DNA of 64,000 bases from Metabacillus halosaccharovorans (GCF_002019635.1 NZ_KV917371.1:2893987-2957986); one strand, 5' to 3'; counted from the stretch's first letter, positions 36,262-44,881 are shown. The notes: generated by a model from the sequence alone, not told the origin. A program made the numbers and translations.

Positions 36262-36470
36262 TACCTTTAATTCGCTGAATCTATTGTGAGCGGGGGAAAC
36301 AAAGTTGATAGGTAGCAAATAAGCCTATCTTGGGGTGAGTCTTACTTAGTAAGAAGGGATACTCTCAATTCCTAATCCGACAGCTAACCTCGTAAGCGTT
36401 ATTTTATATTTCGAGAGAAAGGTCAAAGGTTTCGCCCAAAGACCATTCTATTTGTTATGGTCTTTTTTTG
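36262..36470 (+). promoter_or_regulatory. c-di-AMP riboswitch (ydaO/yuaA type) with terminator
   Basis: Hallmark blocks occur in order: AATTCGCTGAATCTA, GAGCGGGGGAAACAAAG, CTTGGGGTGAGTCTTAC, AAGGGATACTCTC and ATCCGACAGCTAACCTCGTAAGCG. These match the ydaO/yuaA consensus that binds cyclic di-AMP and turns expression off. A terminator follows: AAAGACCAT/ATGGTCTTTTTTT (36437-36468). It lies 125 bases before a potassium-transporter gene, a classic target. Confidence 0.93.
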
Positions 36471-36594
36471 TCCTTATTTAAATAAAGAAGCTATTTTGAT
36501 GAGGGAGTACAGATTTATAAGCAAATATAAGGTATGCAACGTTTTGAAGGTAAAGAATTGTAGAAATTTTAAGCAATAGAAGGGATAAGTAAAA

Positions 36595-37956
36595 ATGCTT
36601 AGTAAATCTAAGATGAAATTTAAGTTTGAAAATTTATCACCATCTCAATTAATCGTTTTATTTTATTTAATTGCAGTAGTGATATCAATAGCCTTACTGA
36701 GTTTACCAATAGCCTTAAAACCAGGAGTAGAATGGTCCTTTATAGATGTTGTTTTTACTGCAGTTAGTGCAATTAGTGTTACAGGATTAGCTGTTGTATC
36801 AACGCCAGATACTTTTAGCATACCAGGTATCATTATTCTTATGTTTATATTGCAATTTGGTGGAATTGGAATCATGACTTTAGGTACTTTTTTTTGGTTG
36901 CTGTTCGGGAAAAAAATAGGATTAAAAGAGAGACAGCTCATAAAAACAGATCAAAACCAATCAAATCTTGCAGGTTTAGTATTATTGATGAAAAATATTT
37001 TAGTCATCATTATCATCATTGAAATAATCGGAGGAGCAATATTAGGTACATATTTTTTGAACTATTATCCTACTTGGCAAGAAGCGTATTTACAGGGTTT
37101 TTTTGCCTCAGTAAGCGCAACAACTAATGCAGGATTCGATATTACAGGAGAATCTCTCATACCGTTTGCGAACGACTATTTCGTTCAACTAATAAATATT
37201 ATTTTACTAACACTAGGGGCGATTGGTTTTCCAGTTCTTATTGAAGTAAAAGAATTAATTAAAAAGAAAAAACCTTACAGATCTTCAAATTTTTCTTTAT
37301 ATACAAAGTTAACAACGATTACTTTTTTCTTATTAATGCTTTTTGGAACAATAGCTATTTTACTATTTGATGCTCATCACTTTTTTAAAGGGAAAACCTG
37401 GCATGAATCTTTCTTCTATGCTTTTTTTCAGTCTGCTACGACAAGAAATGGCGGCTTGGCTACAATGGATGTAAGTCAATTTTCTGAACCGACCCTTCTG
37501 GTCCTTTCTTTGTTAATGTTTGTCGGAGCTTCGCCTAGTTCGGTCGGAGGTGGGGTTCGAACGACTACTTTTGCAATCAATTTATTATATATTTTCAATT
37601 TGGCTAGGGGAAATAAAGCGGTAAAGGTATTTAAACGGGAGATCCATCAAGATGACATTCTTAAATCGATGGCCATTATGAATACAGCCATATCTATTTG
37701 TTTTATTTCAGTAATCCTTTTAAAGGTTACAGAACCTTTTACAACATTGGAGATTATTTTCGAAGTAACGTCTGCGTTCGGAACTACAGGTTTATCAATG
37801 GGCATAACACCTGAGTTAAGTACGATTGGGAAAATTATTATTATATTATTAATGTTTATAGGTCGTATTGGTATTCTTTCTTTTATTTTCATCATTTCAA
37901 AAAATGGACATGAGCCAAATTATCACTACCCTAAAGAAAGAGTTATCATCGGTTAG
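36595..37956 (+). CDS. ktrD: Potassium uptake channel subunit KtrB/KtrD
   Basis: 453-aa TrkH/KtrB-family K+ channel subunit with four M1-P-M2 repeats. The selectivity-filter loops are visible: AISVTGLAVV, SATTNAGFDI, SATTRNGGLAT and SAFGTTGLSM. It imports K+ coupled to Na+ and works with a cytoplasmic RCK protein (KtrA/KtrC), which is not in this window, so it resembles the stand-alone ktrD arrangement. GAAGGGATAAG precedes ATG. Control by the upstream c-di-AMP riboswitch fits the known rule that high K+ raises c-di-AMP and shuts K+ import. Confidence 0.9.
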   Translation: MLSKSKMKFKFENLSPSQLIVLFYLIAVVISIALLSLPIALKPGVEWSFIDVVFTAVSAISVTGLAVVSTPDTFSIPGIIILMFILQFGGIGIMTLGTFFWLLFGKKIGLKERQLIKTDQNQSNLAGLVLLMKNILVIIIIIEIIGGAILGTYFLNYYPTWQEAYLQGFFASVSATTNAGFDITGESLIPFANDYFVQLINIILLTLGAIGFPVLIEVKELIKKKKPYRSSNFSLYTKLTTITFFLLMLFGTIAILLFDAHHFFKGKTWHESFFYAFFQSATTRNGGLATMDVSQFSEPTLLVLSLLMFVGASPSSVGGGVRTTTFAINLLYIFNLARGNKAVKVFKREIHQDDILKSMAIMNTAISICFISVILLKVTEPFTTLEIIFEVTSAFGTTGLSMGITPELSTIGKIIIILLMFIGRIGILSFIFIISKNGHEPNYHYPKERVIIG

Positions 37957-38088
37957 TCTCTATATATAAATGTAATCTATAGATTGACTGCAATATCATA
38001 AAAGTTCTTTTGCTAAAGTTGTTCTTTTTTACTAGATGAATACTATATAGGTTAATAGGAAACTTAACGGACAAGTGGGGGAGGATCA

Positions 38089-38961
38089 ATGAGAAGTGAA
38101 TCTGACATGATGAAGATGCTAATTAATTTTGCTGGAAATGATGAGAGAATCCGATTGGTCACTCTTGAAGGGTCACGAACCAACAAAAACATTCCGTCTG
38201 ATGCATTCCAGGATTATGATATATCTTATTTTGTAACAGATATGGATTCGTTTAAAGAAGATGATGGATGGCTTGATTTATTTGGAAAGCGGATTATGAT
38301 GCAAAAACCGGAAGATATGGAGCTTTTTCCTCCAGAGCTGGGAAACTGGTTTTCCTATCTAATCCTTTTTGAAGATGGCAATAAATTGGACGTAACGCTT
38401 ATTCCGATCAACGAAGTGGAAGATTACTTTTCTAGTAGTGATGGCCTGGTAGAAGTTCTTCTTGATAAAGATTCTCTTATTAAGGATGATGTGATTCCAA
38501 GTGACCGCAAATATTGGATAAAAGAGCCAACAGCAAGGGAATTTGATGATTGTTGTAATGAATTTTGGATGGTTTCAACATATGTAGTAAAAGGGTTAGC
38601 AAGAGGAGAAACCTTATTTGCCATTGACCATCTACATGAAATAGCAAGACCTAATTTATTGAGAATGATGTCTTGGAAGATCGGCTCAGAACGAGGGTTC
38701 ACCTTTAGCCTCGGGAAAAATTATAAATTCATCAATCATTATCTTCCAGAATATGACTGGGAAGCACTGCTTTCAACTTATAACCAGAACAGCACCAAAA
38801 ACATATGGAAAGCATTATTCACTTGCTATGATTTATTTAGAAATTACTCTAAAGAAGTGGCCGAAACTCTCAGCTTTCCATATCCGGAATATGATGCAGC
38901 CATTACAAAATTTACACTGGGACATAGGGACAGGAACCTTGGTCCAGTAGATCAGGGGTAA
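38089..38961 (+). CDS. aadK: Aminoglycoside 6-adenylyltransferase (AadK-like), altered C-terminus
   Basis: 290-aa nucleotidyltransferase. The active site shows LEGSRTNK and the QDYDISYFV Asp pair, with the third acidic residue in KLDVTLI. It transfers AMP to the 6-hydroxyl of streptomycin; B. subtilis AadK is 284 aa. GTGGGGGAGG precedes ATG. The last 14 or so residues (GHRDRNLGPVDQG) are read from the left end of a MITE-like repeat, so the natural C-terminal segment has been replaced. Activity could be reduced. Confidence 0.88.
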   Translation: MRSESDMMKMLINFAGNDERIRLVTLEGSRTNKNIPSDAFQDYDISYFVTDMDSFKEDDGWLDLFGKRIMMQKPEDMELFPPELGNWFSYLILFEDGNKLDVTLIPINEVEDYFSSSDGLVEVLLDKDSLIKDDVIPSDRKYWIKEPTAREFDDCCNEFWMVSTYVVKGLARGETLFAIDHLHEIARPNLLRMMSWKIGSERGFTFSLGKNYKFINHYLPEYDWEALLSTYNQNSTKNIWKALFTCYDLFRNYSKEVAETLSFPYPEYDAAITKFTLGHRDRNLGPVDQG

Positions 38962-39037
38962 TGGTGTAAATGATATTAGGCTAGACAACTTGTGAAATGG
39001 CGGGGCGAGCGGGACAAGGGACCTGTCCCCACGTCCC
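38919..39037. repeat. MITE-like element with 27-bp inverted ends
   Basis: The left end (38919-38945) starts GGGACATAGGGACAGG. The right end (39011-39037) is GGGACAAGGGACCTGT followed by CCCCACGTCCC. Inverted, the two 27-base ends agree at 21 positions. The 65-base interior codes for nothing. The element gives aadK its last codons and abuts the stop codon of the minus-strand DUF3231 gene. It has no transposase, so mobility would be in trans. Confidence 0.72.
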
Positions 39038-40047
39038 TATTTTTTAGATAATGTTTCCCGATCTTCAGCTAATGGGGGTTGTTCCAGCCATCCGTGTTTT
39101 ATCAATAGTTCTGCACCATCTTCAGCGTATAGTCCAACTTCTGCCATAAGACGTGTGTATTCTATTGATAAGTCTCTTCTTTGTGAGACGGATATAGCTG
39201 CTCCGTAATAGCCTATAGCGGCTGATATTAAAATGACAATATGATTTAGCATTAATTTATCGGAGTAGGGTGGAGTTGTGGAATTTGTTACTTCTGACAC
39301 CCATGAAGCAGGCGATGCTAGCCCATCCTTCGTCAATGTATTACTAAGTATACTAAACTGTTTTTCACATAGCTTTTTTCCTCTTTGGAAGTATTTCCTT
39401 ACATCTTCTTTTTGACAAACTTGTCCAAATCCGACTTCTAACACGACCTTCACAATAATTTTTACCATGTTGAAGCTAATACCGCTAATCTCAACAGCAC
39501 TTAAAGGGCGTTTTTTACCAAGCCAGCCAGTTAAATAACGTTGGTTATTGACAAAATCGACTTCATTAGGAGTATTAATTCTTGGAGCTTTGCTATATAA
39601 CCCTTTATTCAACATAACATTTGCAATTCGTTCATATAGCTCCATTGTTTCCTTATTACATTGGATAAAGTAGTTGATTTGGTCTGGACGGGAGGAAGTA
39701 GCTACTGCCCCGGCGTAACCTGTTAGACCAAGTAAGGTCATAACATGCATATAGCTTAACATAAAGGTGTCAGTAAATAAGGAAGGGGCATTCACATTAA
39801 CATCTTCTTTTACTGAAAAACCTTTTGGGGTTGGGAAATTCTCTTTTTCAAAGGTCTCTGTGATTTTTGCAATATGGGATTCAGCAAGACTGCGGGCAAA
39901 TTCAAGAATTTCCTTTACTTCTTCATCTTTTGCTTTTTCAATTGAATGAGTAAGAAAACAGATTGATAAAGAATCATTTATATACTGAGTCCAAAGGTTT
40001 GCAATCTCTGATGAAGTAAGTTCAACATTATGGCTCATATTGTTCAC
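39037..40047 (-). CDS. DUF3231 family protein, second copy
   Basis: 336-aa paralogue of the gene at 30527. The GTG at 40047 follows TGGAGG at 7 bases; ATG at 40038 is the alternative. It shows the same two-repeat layout: LTSSEIANLWTQYINDS with LAESHIAKITETF, then LSAVEISGISFNMVKI with LCEKQFSILSNTL. The tail contains GAELLIKHGWLEQPPLAEDRETLSK, nearly matching the paralogue. The stop lies at the edge of the MITE-like element. The two copies differ widely elsewhere, so the duplication is old or they arrived separately. Function unknown. Confidence 0.82.
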   Translation of the reverse strand: MNNMSHNVELTSSEIANLWTQYINDSLSICFLTHSIEKAKDEEVKEILEFARSLAESHIAKITETFEKENFPTPKGFSVKEDVNVNAPSLFTDTFMLSYMHVMTLLGLTGYAGAVATSSRPDQINYFIQCNKETMELYERIANVMLNKGLYSKAPRINTPNEVDFVNNQRYLTGWLGKKRPLSAVEISGISFNMVKIIVKVVLEVGFGQVCQKEDVRKYFQRGKKLCEKQFSILSNTLTKDGLASPASWVSEVTNSTTPPYSDKLMLNHIVILISAAIGYYGAAISVSQRRDLSIEYTRLMAEVGLYAEDGAELLIKHGWLEQPPLAEDRETLSKK

Positions 40048-40206
40048 CGAAAAACCTCCATTGATCATGTCATCTAATCATATGTATTTGCTCAAATTAT
40101 TTTTATAGTATTGATCAATGTCGGATTTTTATGATAAAGAGGGCTATCTGTCTCTGTGAAATTTCTTTTAAGCACCGTAGAAAGGCGCCAAAACACGCCA
40201 AGAAAA

Positions 40207-40479
40207 CTAAGTTTTTGGAGTAATGAAATAGATAATACTTGCAAATTTAATATGATAATTTAAATCACCGATTGTTAATTGTAGATGGTCAATGGCTACT
40301 CCTGTTACTTTTCCATCTAATTGTTGGCCATGGATTGTGACAACTCTAATCTTTTTTCCCATTTGCATGAGTAAATGCTCCATAAAAACGGGTTCAGTAG
40401 GGACATTGTATGTGGGAGAGAGTTGTTTCATCATGGCAGGAAAATGACTTGAATAAACGTATTTTCCTGGAGGTAACAC
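40207..40479 (-). CDS. DUF2642/YuzF-like small protein; start codon uncertain
   Basis: About 90 aa from the first standard start (GTG 40479). The C-terminal part, KKIRVVTIHGQQLDGKVTGVAIDHLQLTI, matches DUF2642-type domains (VTT..G.L.G.L..V..DHI). GTG has no ribosome site, whereas AAAGGAGGG lies 31 bases further upstream, exactly 7 bases before an in-frame ATA at 40512. From ATA the product would begin (M)QSYAYRTQNSVLPPG and be 101 aa. No stop lies between. Spore-related proteins often have this domain; the role is unknown. Confidence 0.7.
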   Translation of the reverse strand: MLPPGKYVYSSHFPAMMKQLSPTYNVPTEPVFMEHLLMQMGKKIRVVTIHGQQLDGKVTGVAIDHLQLTIGDLNYHIKFASIIYFITPKT

Positions 40480-40650
40480 GGAATTTTGGGTTCTATATGC
40501 ATAACTTTGTATTATTTTTCCCTCCTTTATTAATTGTAACGTATGAATGAAATGATCTATGTGTCACCGTTTGAGTGATATCGAAACTTTTGTAAATCTT
40601 AACCGTATTTATATGTGTGCGTGTCTGATCTAGATAAAGGAGGAGAAGAA

Positions 40651-41919
40651 TTGGATTCAAGAATAAAAAAATTAATAGATCTTACGAAAAAGAAATTTGG
40701 ATTGCAAAACTACTACTTACAAACACATGAGATATATAGAAGAGTCAACTTTTTCAGTGACACTGTTTATACATTATGTATGGAGTGGTTTCCAAATCAT
40801 GAAACAGATGAAGAAGATGGCTCAAATCCAGACGGGACAGCAGTTATTGAAATAGATATACATACTCAGAAATTCACGAGTGCAATTTTTGTTAGTGGTA
40901 AAACATATGCACATAATGGGGTGTCGTTTGCGAATTTTACGAATAATGACATTATAAAATGGATTGAACAGGAAACAGGATTGGTTTATGAGAAACAATT
41001 CAAATTGCGTAGGGAAGAAGAGAGAGAGCTTCTTTTTATGGAATGTATTGACGGTACAGCTGTTTCACCTTCAGGATTTATTGAGGTTCATTATGATGAA
41101 GAGGGAAAGCTGACCTTCTTTTCAAACCATGGTCACTATCCTTCGAAAGAAATGGTTCTTGAAGAAACTTATTCCCTAACCTTTGAAAAGATCGAACAGT
41201 TGGCAAAGGAGCAATTGCAGCTGCTTGAATATCCTTCAAATGAGCAGAAGCGTTTATTTCCTCTGTTTGCAGTTGAAGAAATTTATATTAGAAATGATCA
41301 AAGCTACACGATTCCCTTTGAAATGTTTGCGGATGTAAACTCATATCGGGAAATAAATCAAACGATTTTCTGGGATGAGCCCCTTAAACAAACGTTTGAT
41401 CAAAAAGAATTGAATTGGAATGATGTGGTATCTGTAGAACAAGCATATGCAGCTGAGCCATCACCAGATTCTTTTCCAATAACAATGGATGAAAAAGAGA
41501 AATGTATATTAGCAGTTAAAGACTTATTACGTCAGGAATATTCGAACGAATCTGGTATGTGGGTTCTAAAAACACTCCATCGGGAAAAAGGATATATCCA
41601 TGCCATGTTAAGAGCGAAAAAACAAGACAAGCGTGTGTTTCAAAAAAAGTTAATGCTAATGATTGATCCAGAAAGTTTTCAAGTAGTTAACTATATGGAT
41701 AATAAATTCATGCTGGAACACTTCGATGAATTTCAAGCACCTGATAAGATTACAATCGAAAAAGAAGATGCCTTTGAAAAATTGAAAGACTTGTTCGAAC
41801 TAAAACCCTATTATGTCTATGATTTTGATAAAAAACGCTATGTTCTTTGTGGAAAAGTAGACTGTGAATACAGTGTGAATGCATCAACCGAAGAAGTGAT
41901 AATGTTAGATAATTTGTAG
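40651..41919 (+). CDS. YcdB/YcdC-repeat-like protein
   Basis: 422-aa cytoplasmic protein. AAAGGAGGAGAAGAA places a TTG start at 40651. It has no signal peptide. Internal similarity appears between the first part (VIEIDIHTQKFTSAIF, TGLVYEKQFKLR, SGFIEVHYDEEGKLTFF) and the second (KCILAVKDLLRQEY, KKLMLMIDPESFQVVNYMD), suggesting two YcdB/YcdC (PepSY-like) units. Fold inference is moderate and function is unknown. It is followed at 39 bases by a 110-aa gene on the same strand. Confidence 0.7.
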   Translation: MDSRIKKLIDLTKKKFGLQNYYLQTHEIYRRVNFFSDTVYTLCMEWFPNHETDEEDGSNPDGTAVIEIDIHTQKFTSAIFVSGKTYAHNGVSFANFTNNDIIKWIEQETGLVYEKQFKLRREEERELLFMECIDGTAVSPSGFIEVHYDEEGKLTFFSNHGHYPSKEMVLEETYSLTFEKIEQLAKEQLQLLEYPSNEQKRLFPLFAVEEIYIRNDQSYTIPFEMFADVNSYREINQTIFWDEPLKQTFDQKELNWNDVVSVEQAYAAEPSPDSFPITMDEKEKCILAVKDLLRQEYSNESGMWVLKTLHREKGYIHAMLRAKKQDKRVFQKKLMLMIDPESFQVVNYMDNKFMLEHFDEFQAPDKITIEKEDAFEKLKDLFELKPYYVYDFDKKRYVLCGKVDCEYSVNASTEEVIMLDNL

Positions 41920-41958
41920 TAGCCGGTGCAAAACATTATAGAAGGAGATGAGATATAA

Positions 41959-42291
41959 ATGAGCTGGGAATTAAAAGGTACAAATGTTTTGCATATATAT
42001 GCTCAAGGTGCATGGCATCAGGAAGCCTATATTGTTGGGAATAAAGAGGGGTTATTGGAGCTTCGAAATGCAATAGATGAGGCGCTAAAATCAAAGGAAG
42101 CTGTTGCAAATGTATTCCCGACAGATGGAGAAGGCTATGATGCTTATGTGTTGTTAGTAGATGAAAATGAGGAAGATAAGTTTCACTCTTTAAAACTTCC
42201 GTACACAGGGAAAAATATGAGGTTTGAAGTTAAATTTGATGATGAAGAAGTAAATATTCATCATCCGCATATCCTTGTTAAAAATACATAA
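41959..42291 (+). CDS. Uncharacterised 110-aa protein
   Basis: AGAAGGAGATGAG precedes ATG. The sequence is acidic and likely an alpha/beta fold: LHIYAQGAWHQEAYIVGNKEGLLELRNAIDEAL, then DAYVLLVDENEEDKFHSLKLP. No secretion signal or metal motif is seen. It resembles small intracellular proteins found near toxin/immunity loci, but no toxin is adjacent; I do not assign a family. Probably co-transcribed with the preceding gene. Confidence 0.72.
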   Translation: MSWELKGTNVLHIYAQGAWHQEAYIVGNKEGLLELRNAIDEALKSKEAVANVFPTDGEGYDAYVLLVDENEEDKFHSLKLPYTGKNMRFEVKFDDEEVNIHHPHILVKNT

Positions 42292-42386
42292 GCCATCTCT
42301 ACATAACCTTTAGTGAAGCAAGTAGCAAGATGACTAAATGCCCATAGGATATATGATAAAGGTTATGAGAAAAGGGGTGGCACACA

Positions 42387-43097
42387 ATGTATAATTATAG
42401 AGCAAATCAAAGTGTTGTGGCATATGGAGTAGGTGATGTGACTGGTGACAAGGTTCCTGATCATGTTTATTTAACAGGTACAAAAACACCTGATAGTCCA
42501 TTTATTCAACAAATCACACTTCATGTTCAGGATGGGAGAACAGGTAGTATAACGAATGTTCCACTGCCCAAAAATGCAAATGCAGGGTATAATCCTTACT
42601 TATTTCTTGGTGATTTCACCGGAGATGGAGTGGCTGATATTTTGATTAGCATCGCTACAGGTGGAAGTGGCGGGATCATGTATCATTATCTGTACTCCTT
42701 CTTAAATAATAAGCCAAAACTTCTATTTGATTTTAATAAATATAACGAAGAATACACGTACGAAGTGATCTATCAGGATAACTACAAAGTAAAGGTAATC
42801 AGTCAAAAAAATAATCAAACATATATGATTGATCTATCAATGAGAGATCCTGAATATTTAAATGAAATATATGATAAAAATGGAAAGTTAAAGAATTCCA
42901 TTACAGGTTTTGTGAACCCTCTAAGTGGGCTATATCCAGTAGATTTTGATTATAATCATGTGTTTGAGTTAGTAGCCTATCAAAAAATTGCCGGAAGATA
43001 TAATGCTGATGCCTTAGGATATGTGTTAAACACATTAAGCTGGAAAAATAACAAGTTTCTTTTGCAAAATCAAAATGTAGCTATATTTGGATCCTGA
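42387..43097 (+). CDS. FG-GAP/VCBS-repeat-like protein
   Basis: 236-aa protein. Two Asp-rich loops, GDVTGDKVPDHVYL (about 13-26) and GDFTGDGVADILIS (about 75-88), match FG-GAP/VCBS calcium-binding repeats of beta-propeller proteins (DxTGDxxxD). No signal peptide is visible, so it may be a spore-coat or cytoplasmic member. GGGGTGG precedes ATG. The rest (EYTYEVIYQDNYKVKVISQ onwards) is beta-rich. Function unknown. Confidence 0.75.
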   Translation: MYNYRANQSVVAYGVGDVTGDKVPDHVYLTGTKTPDSPFIQQITLHVQDGRTGSITNVPLPKNANAGYNPYLFLGDFTGDGVADILISIATGGSGGIMYHYLYSFLNNKPKLLFDFNKYNEEYTYEVIYQDNYKVKVISQKNNQTYMIDLSMRDPEYLNEIYDKNGKLKNSITGFVNPLSGLYPVDFDYNHVFELVAYQKIAGRYNADALGYVLNTLSWKNNKFLLQNQNVAIFGS

Positions 43098-43205
43098 AAA
43101 GTTTGAATCTTCAAAAAACAATGTCATAAAATATAACATGAATGTAGAATACCTCTTTTATCTTTTATATAGTTAAGATAACAAAAAGGTAAAGGGGCTG
43201 TTGAC

Positions 43206-43274
43206 ATGAAAAAATCTAGAGTTGGCTTTATCACATTTTTAATCTTAACAGTAAGAACTGTATTCACATACTAA
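43206..43274 (+). CDS. Very small ORF with signal-peptide-like sequence (22 aa)
   Basis: AAAGGGGCTG precedes ATG at 43206. The frame encodes MKKSRVGFITFLILTVRTVFTY and stops. A terminator follows within 15 bases. It could be a small hydrophobic peptide or the stub of a secreted protein lost when the repeat at 43321 arrived. Confidence 0.35.
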   Translation: MKKSRVGFITFLILTVRTVFTY

Positions 43275-43288
43275 TATGACACGGACAC

Positions 43289-43317
43289 AAAGAGGATGAG
43301 ACTCCTCTTTTTTTTTG
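43289..43317 (+). terminator. Terminator before repeat copy C
   Basis: AAGAGGA and TCCTCTT flank TGAGAC, followed by a run of eight T. Confidence 0.8.
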
Positions 43318-43320
43318 CAG

Positions 43321-43449
43321 GTAAGAATGTATAAAGTTTTGTACTTAGTGTTGGTGTCTAGACACTCAGGAATTGAAGACAAAGAACGTCTTCTATTTCT
43401 AAGTGTCTTATGCCTGTCGGGGCTGTTCAAGGAGCTTGCGCTTTTCTTA
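43321..43449. repeat. Covariant palindromic repeat family 1, copy C (degenerate)
   Basis: Keeps the flank GTAAGAATGTATAAAGTTTTG, GTGTCTAG, the core GAAGAC-N7-GTCTTC and the end GCTTGCGCTTTTCTTA, but the left CCAGCGCCTAGCCCC arm is deleted. The inner stem has a mismatch (AGGAAT against ATTTCT). It is a decaying copy. Confidence 0.75.
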
Positions 43450-43521
43450 TGACAAAATTGTTTCCTGCTCCAATGTAAAGTAAAATAAAAGACAAATTCG
43501 ATGAAGAAAAGGTGTTTTATT

Positions 43522-44640
43522 TTGAAGAAAATTATTGTCATTGGAGCGGGAATTCTGGGGGCATCAACTGCTTATCACTTAGCAAAAGCTGGTGCGGATG
43601 TTACAGTCATTGACAGGAAGGATCGGGGACAAGCAACAGATGCAGCAGCGGGAATTGTTTGTCCATGGCTATCTCAACGACGTAACAAAGCATGGTATCA
43701 GCTCGTGAAAAATGGTGCTCGTTACTATCCTGAATTAATAAAGAAACTTGAAGAAGATGGAGAAAAAGAAACAGGATATAGTCGAGTAGGCGCGATAAGC
43801 TTACATCAAGATCCTGAGAAGTTAGAAAAAATGGCTGAACGTGCCCGGAAACGCAAGGAAGATGCACCGGAAATTGGTGAAATTATGATTTTAACTCCTA
43901 ACGAAACAAAAGCATTATTCCCTCCACTATCAAAAGAATATGGTGCTGTGTATGTGAGTGGTGGAGCGAGAGTTAACGGGAGAGCTTTGCGTAATGCCTT
44001 AGTACAAGGAGCGAAAAAGAATGGCGCCACTTTTATTGAAGGTAATGCCATTTCACTTATTCGGGAAGGTCGGACCATAAAGGGCGTAGAAATAGAGCAA
44101 GATCGATTTCAGGCTGAGCAGGTTCTTATTACTGGAGGGGCTTGGTCAAACGAATTAATCCAGCCATTGGGAAAGAAATTTCAAGTTTCGCCTCAAAAGG
44201 CTCAAATTGTTCATCTTGAAATGTCAAATGAAGATACAAGTAAATGGCCGGTTGTCATGCCTCCAAATAATCAATATATTTTAGCTTTTGATCAAGGAAG
44301 AATTGTTGTCGGGGCAACACATGAAGATGAGGCAGGCTTTGATGAGCGTGCAACAGCAGGAGGACTTCATGAAATTTTGACAAAAGCACTGGAGATTGCC
44401 CCGGGCTTACATGACAGCACACATCTTGAAACAAGAGTTGGATTTCGTCCATTTACACCAGGTTTTTTACCTGTCATCGGTTCACTGCCTGAATTTGAAG
44501 GACTCCTTTTGGCAAACGGATTAGGTGCATCAGGTTTAACAAGTGGTCCATATCTAGGAATGGAGCTCGCAAACCTTGCATTAGGGCAGGAACTGGATCT
44601 TGATTTGAGTCTATATCCAATTGCAAATGCTGTTGAATAA
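43522..44640 (+). CDS. FAD-dependent oxidoreductase, DadA/glycine-oxidase type
   Basis: 372-aa flavoprotein of the DAO family. The N-terminal Rossmann motif VIGAGILGASTAYHLAKAGADVTVID binds FAD; later motifs are GGAWSNELI and the C-terminal RPFTPGFLPVIG and NGLGASGLTSGPYLG. It probably deaminates an amino acid such as a D-amino acid or glycine; the substrate is not readable. TTG at 43522 follows AAAGGTG with a good spacing; the upstream ATG at 43501 lacks a site. Monocistronic, with its own terminator. Confidence 0.88.
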   Translation: MKKIIVIGAGILGASTAYHLAKAGADVTVIDRKDRGQATDAAAGIVCPWLSQRRNKAWYQLVKNGARYYPELIKKLEEDGEKETGYSRVGAISLHQDPEKLEKMAERARKRKEDAPEIGEIMILTPNETKALFPPLSKEYGAVYVSGGARVNGRALRNALVQGAKKNGATFIEGNAISLIREGRTIKGVEIEQDRFQAEQVLITGGAWSNELIQPLGKKFQVSPQKAQIVHLEMSNEDTSKWPVVMPPNNQYILAFDQGRIVVGATHEDEAGFDERATAGGLHEILTKALEIAPGLHDSTHLETRVGFRPFTPGFLPVIGSLPEFEGLLLANGLGASGLTSGPYLGMELANLALGQELDLDLSLYPIANAVE

Positions 44641-44641
44641 G

Positions 44642-44676
44642 AAAAGGATGAGCCGAGTTATGCTCATCCTTTTCTT
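44642..44676 (+). terminator. Terminator of the FAD oxidoreductase gene
   Basis: AAAAGGATGAGC and GCTCATCCTTTT form a 12-bp stem around CGAGTTAT, followed by CTT. Confidence 0.9.
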
Positions 44677-44711
44677 ATCGATTTTATGAAATAGTCTGAG
44701 AAAATGGTGTC

Positions 44712-44832
44712 TGCAAAAATAACCGAAAAACTGCAAGATTAAATCTGTAAGCTGCAAAAATATGCTGAGGATTGCAAAAATAAAGTCAAAGTTGCAAGAA
44801 AATCTATAACTTTGCAAAATTGTCTATCTCAA
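44712..44832. repeat. 20-bp degenerate tandem array, locus 3
   Basis: TGCAA occurs at 44712, 44732, 44753, 44773, 44793 and 44813, that is spacings of 20, 21, 20, 20 and 20 bases. Units include TGCAAAAATAACCGAAAAAC and TGCAAAAATAAAGTCAAAGT. It begins 36 bases after the oxidoreductase terminator. The unit sequence differs from the arrays at 22062 and 57440, but period, copy number and position relative to a terminator agree. Confidence 0.82.
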
Positions 44833-44881
44833 AACGAATTTCCTTGTGAAACAACAACGTAATAAGTAAATATCTCTATCC

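Noticed and set aside
36262-36430. Leader read as a T-box or cobalamin switch
   Set aside because: The ordered blocks fit the ydaO/yuaA family and not the T-box (no AGGGTGG block) or the B12 box.
43245-43541. Minus-strand 98-codon frame
   Set aside because: Covers repeat copy C and the start of the oxidoreductase gene; no ribosome site.
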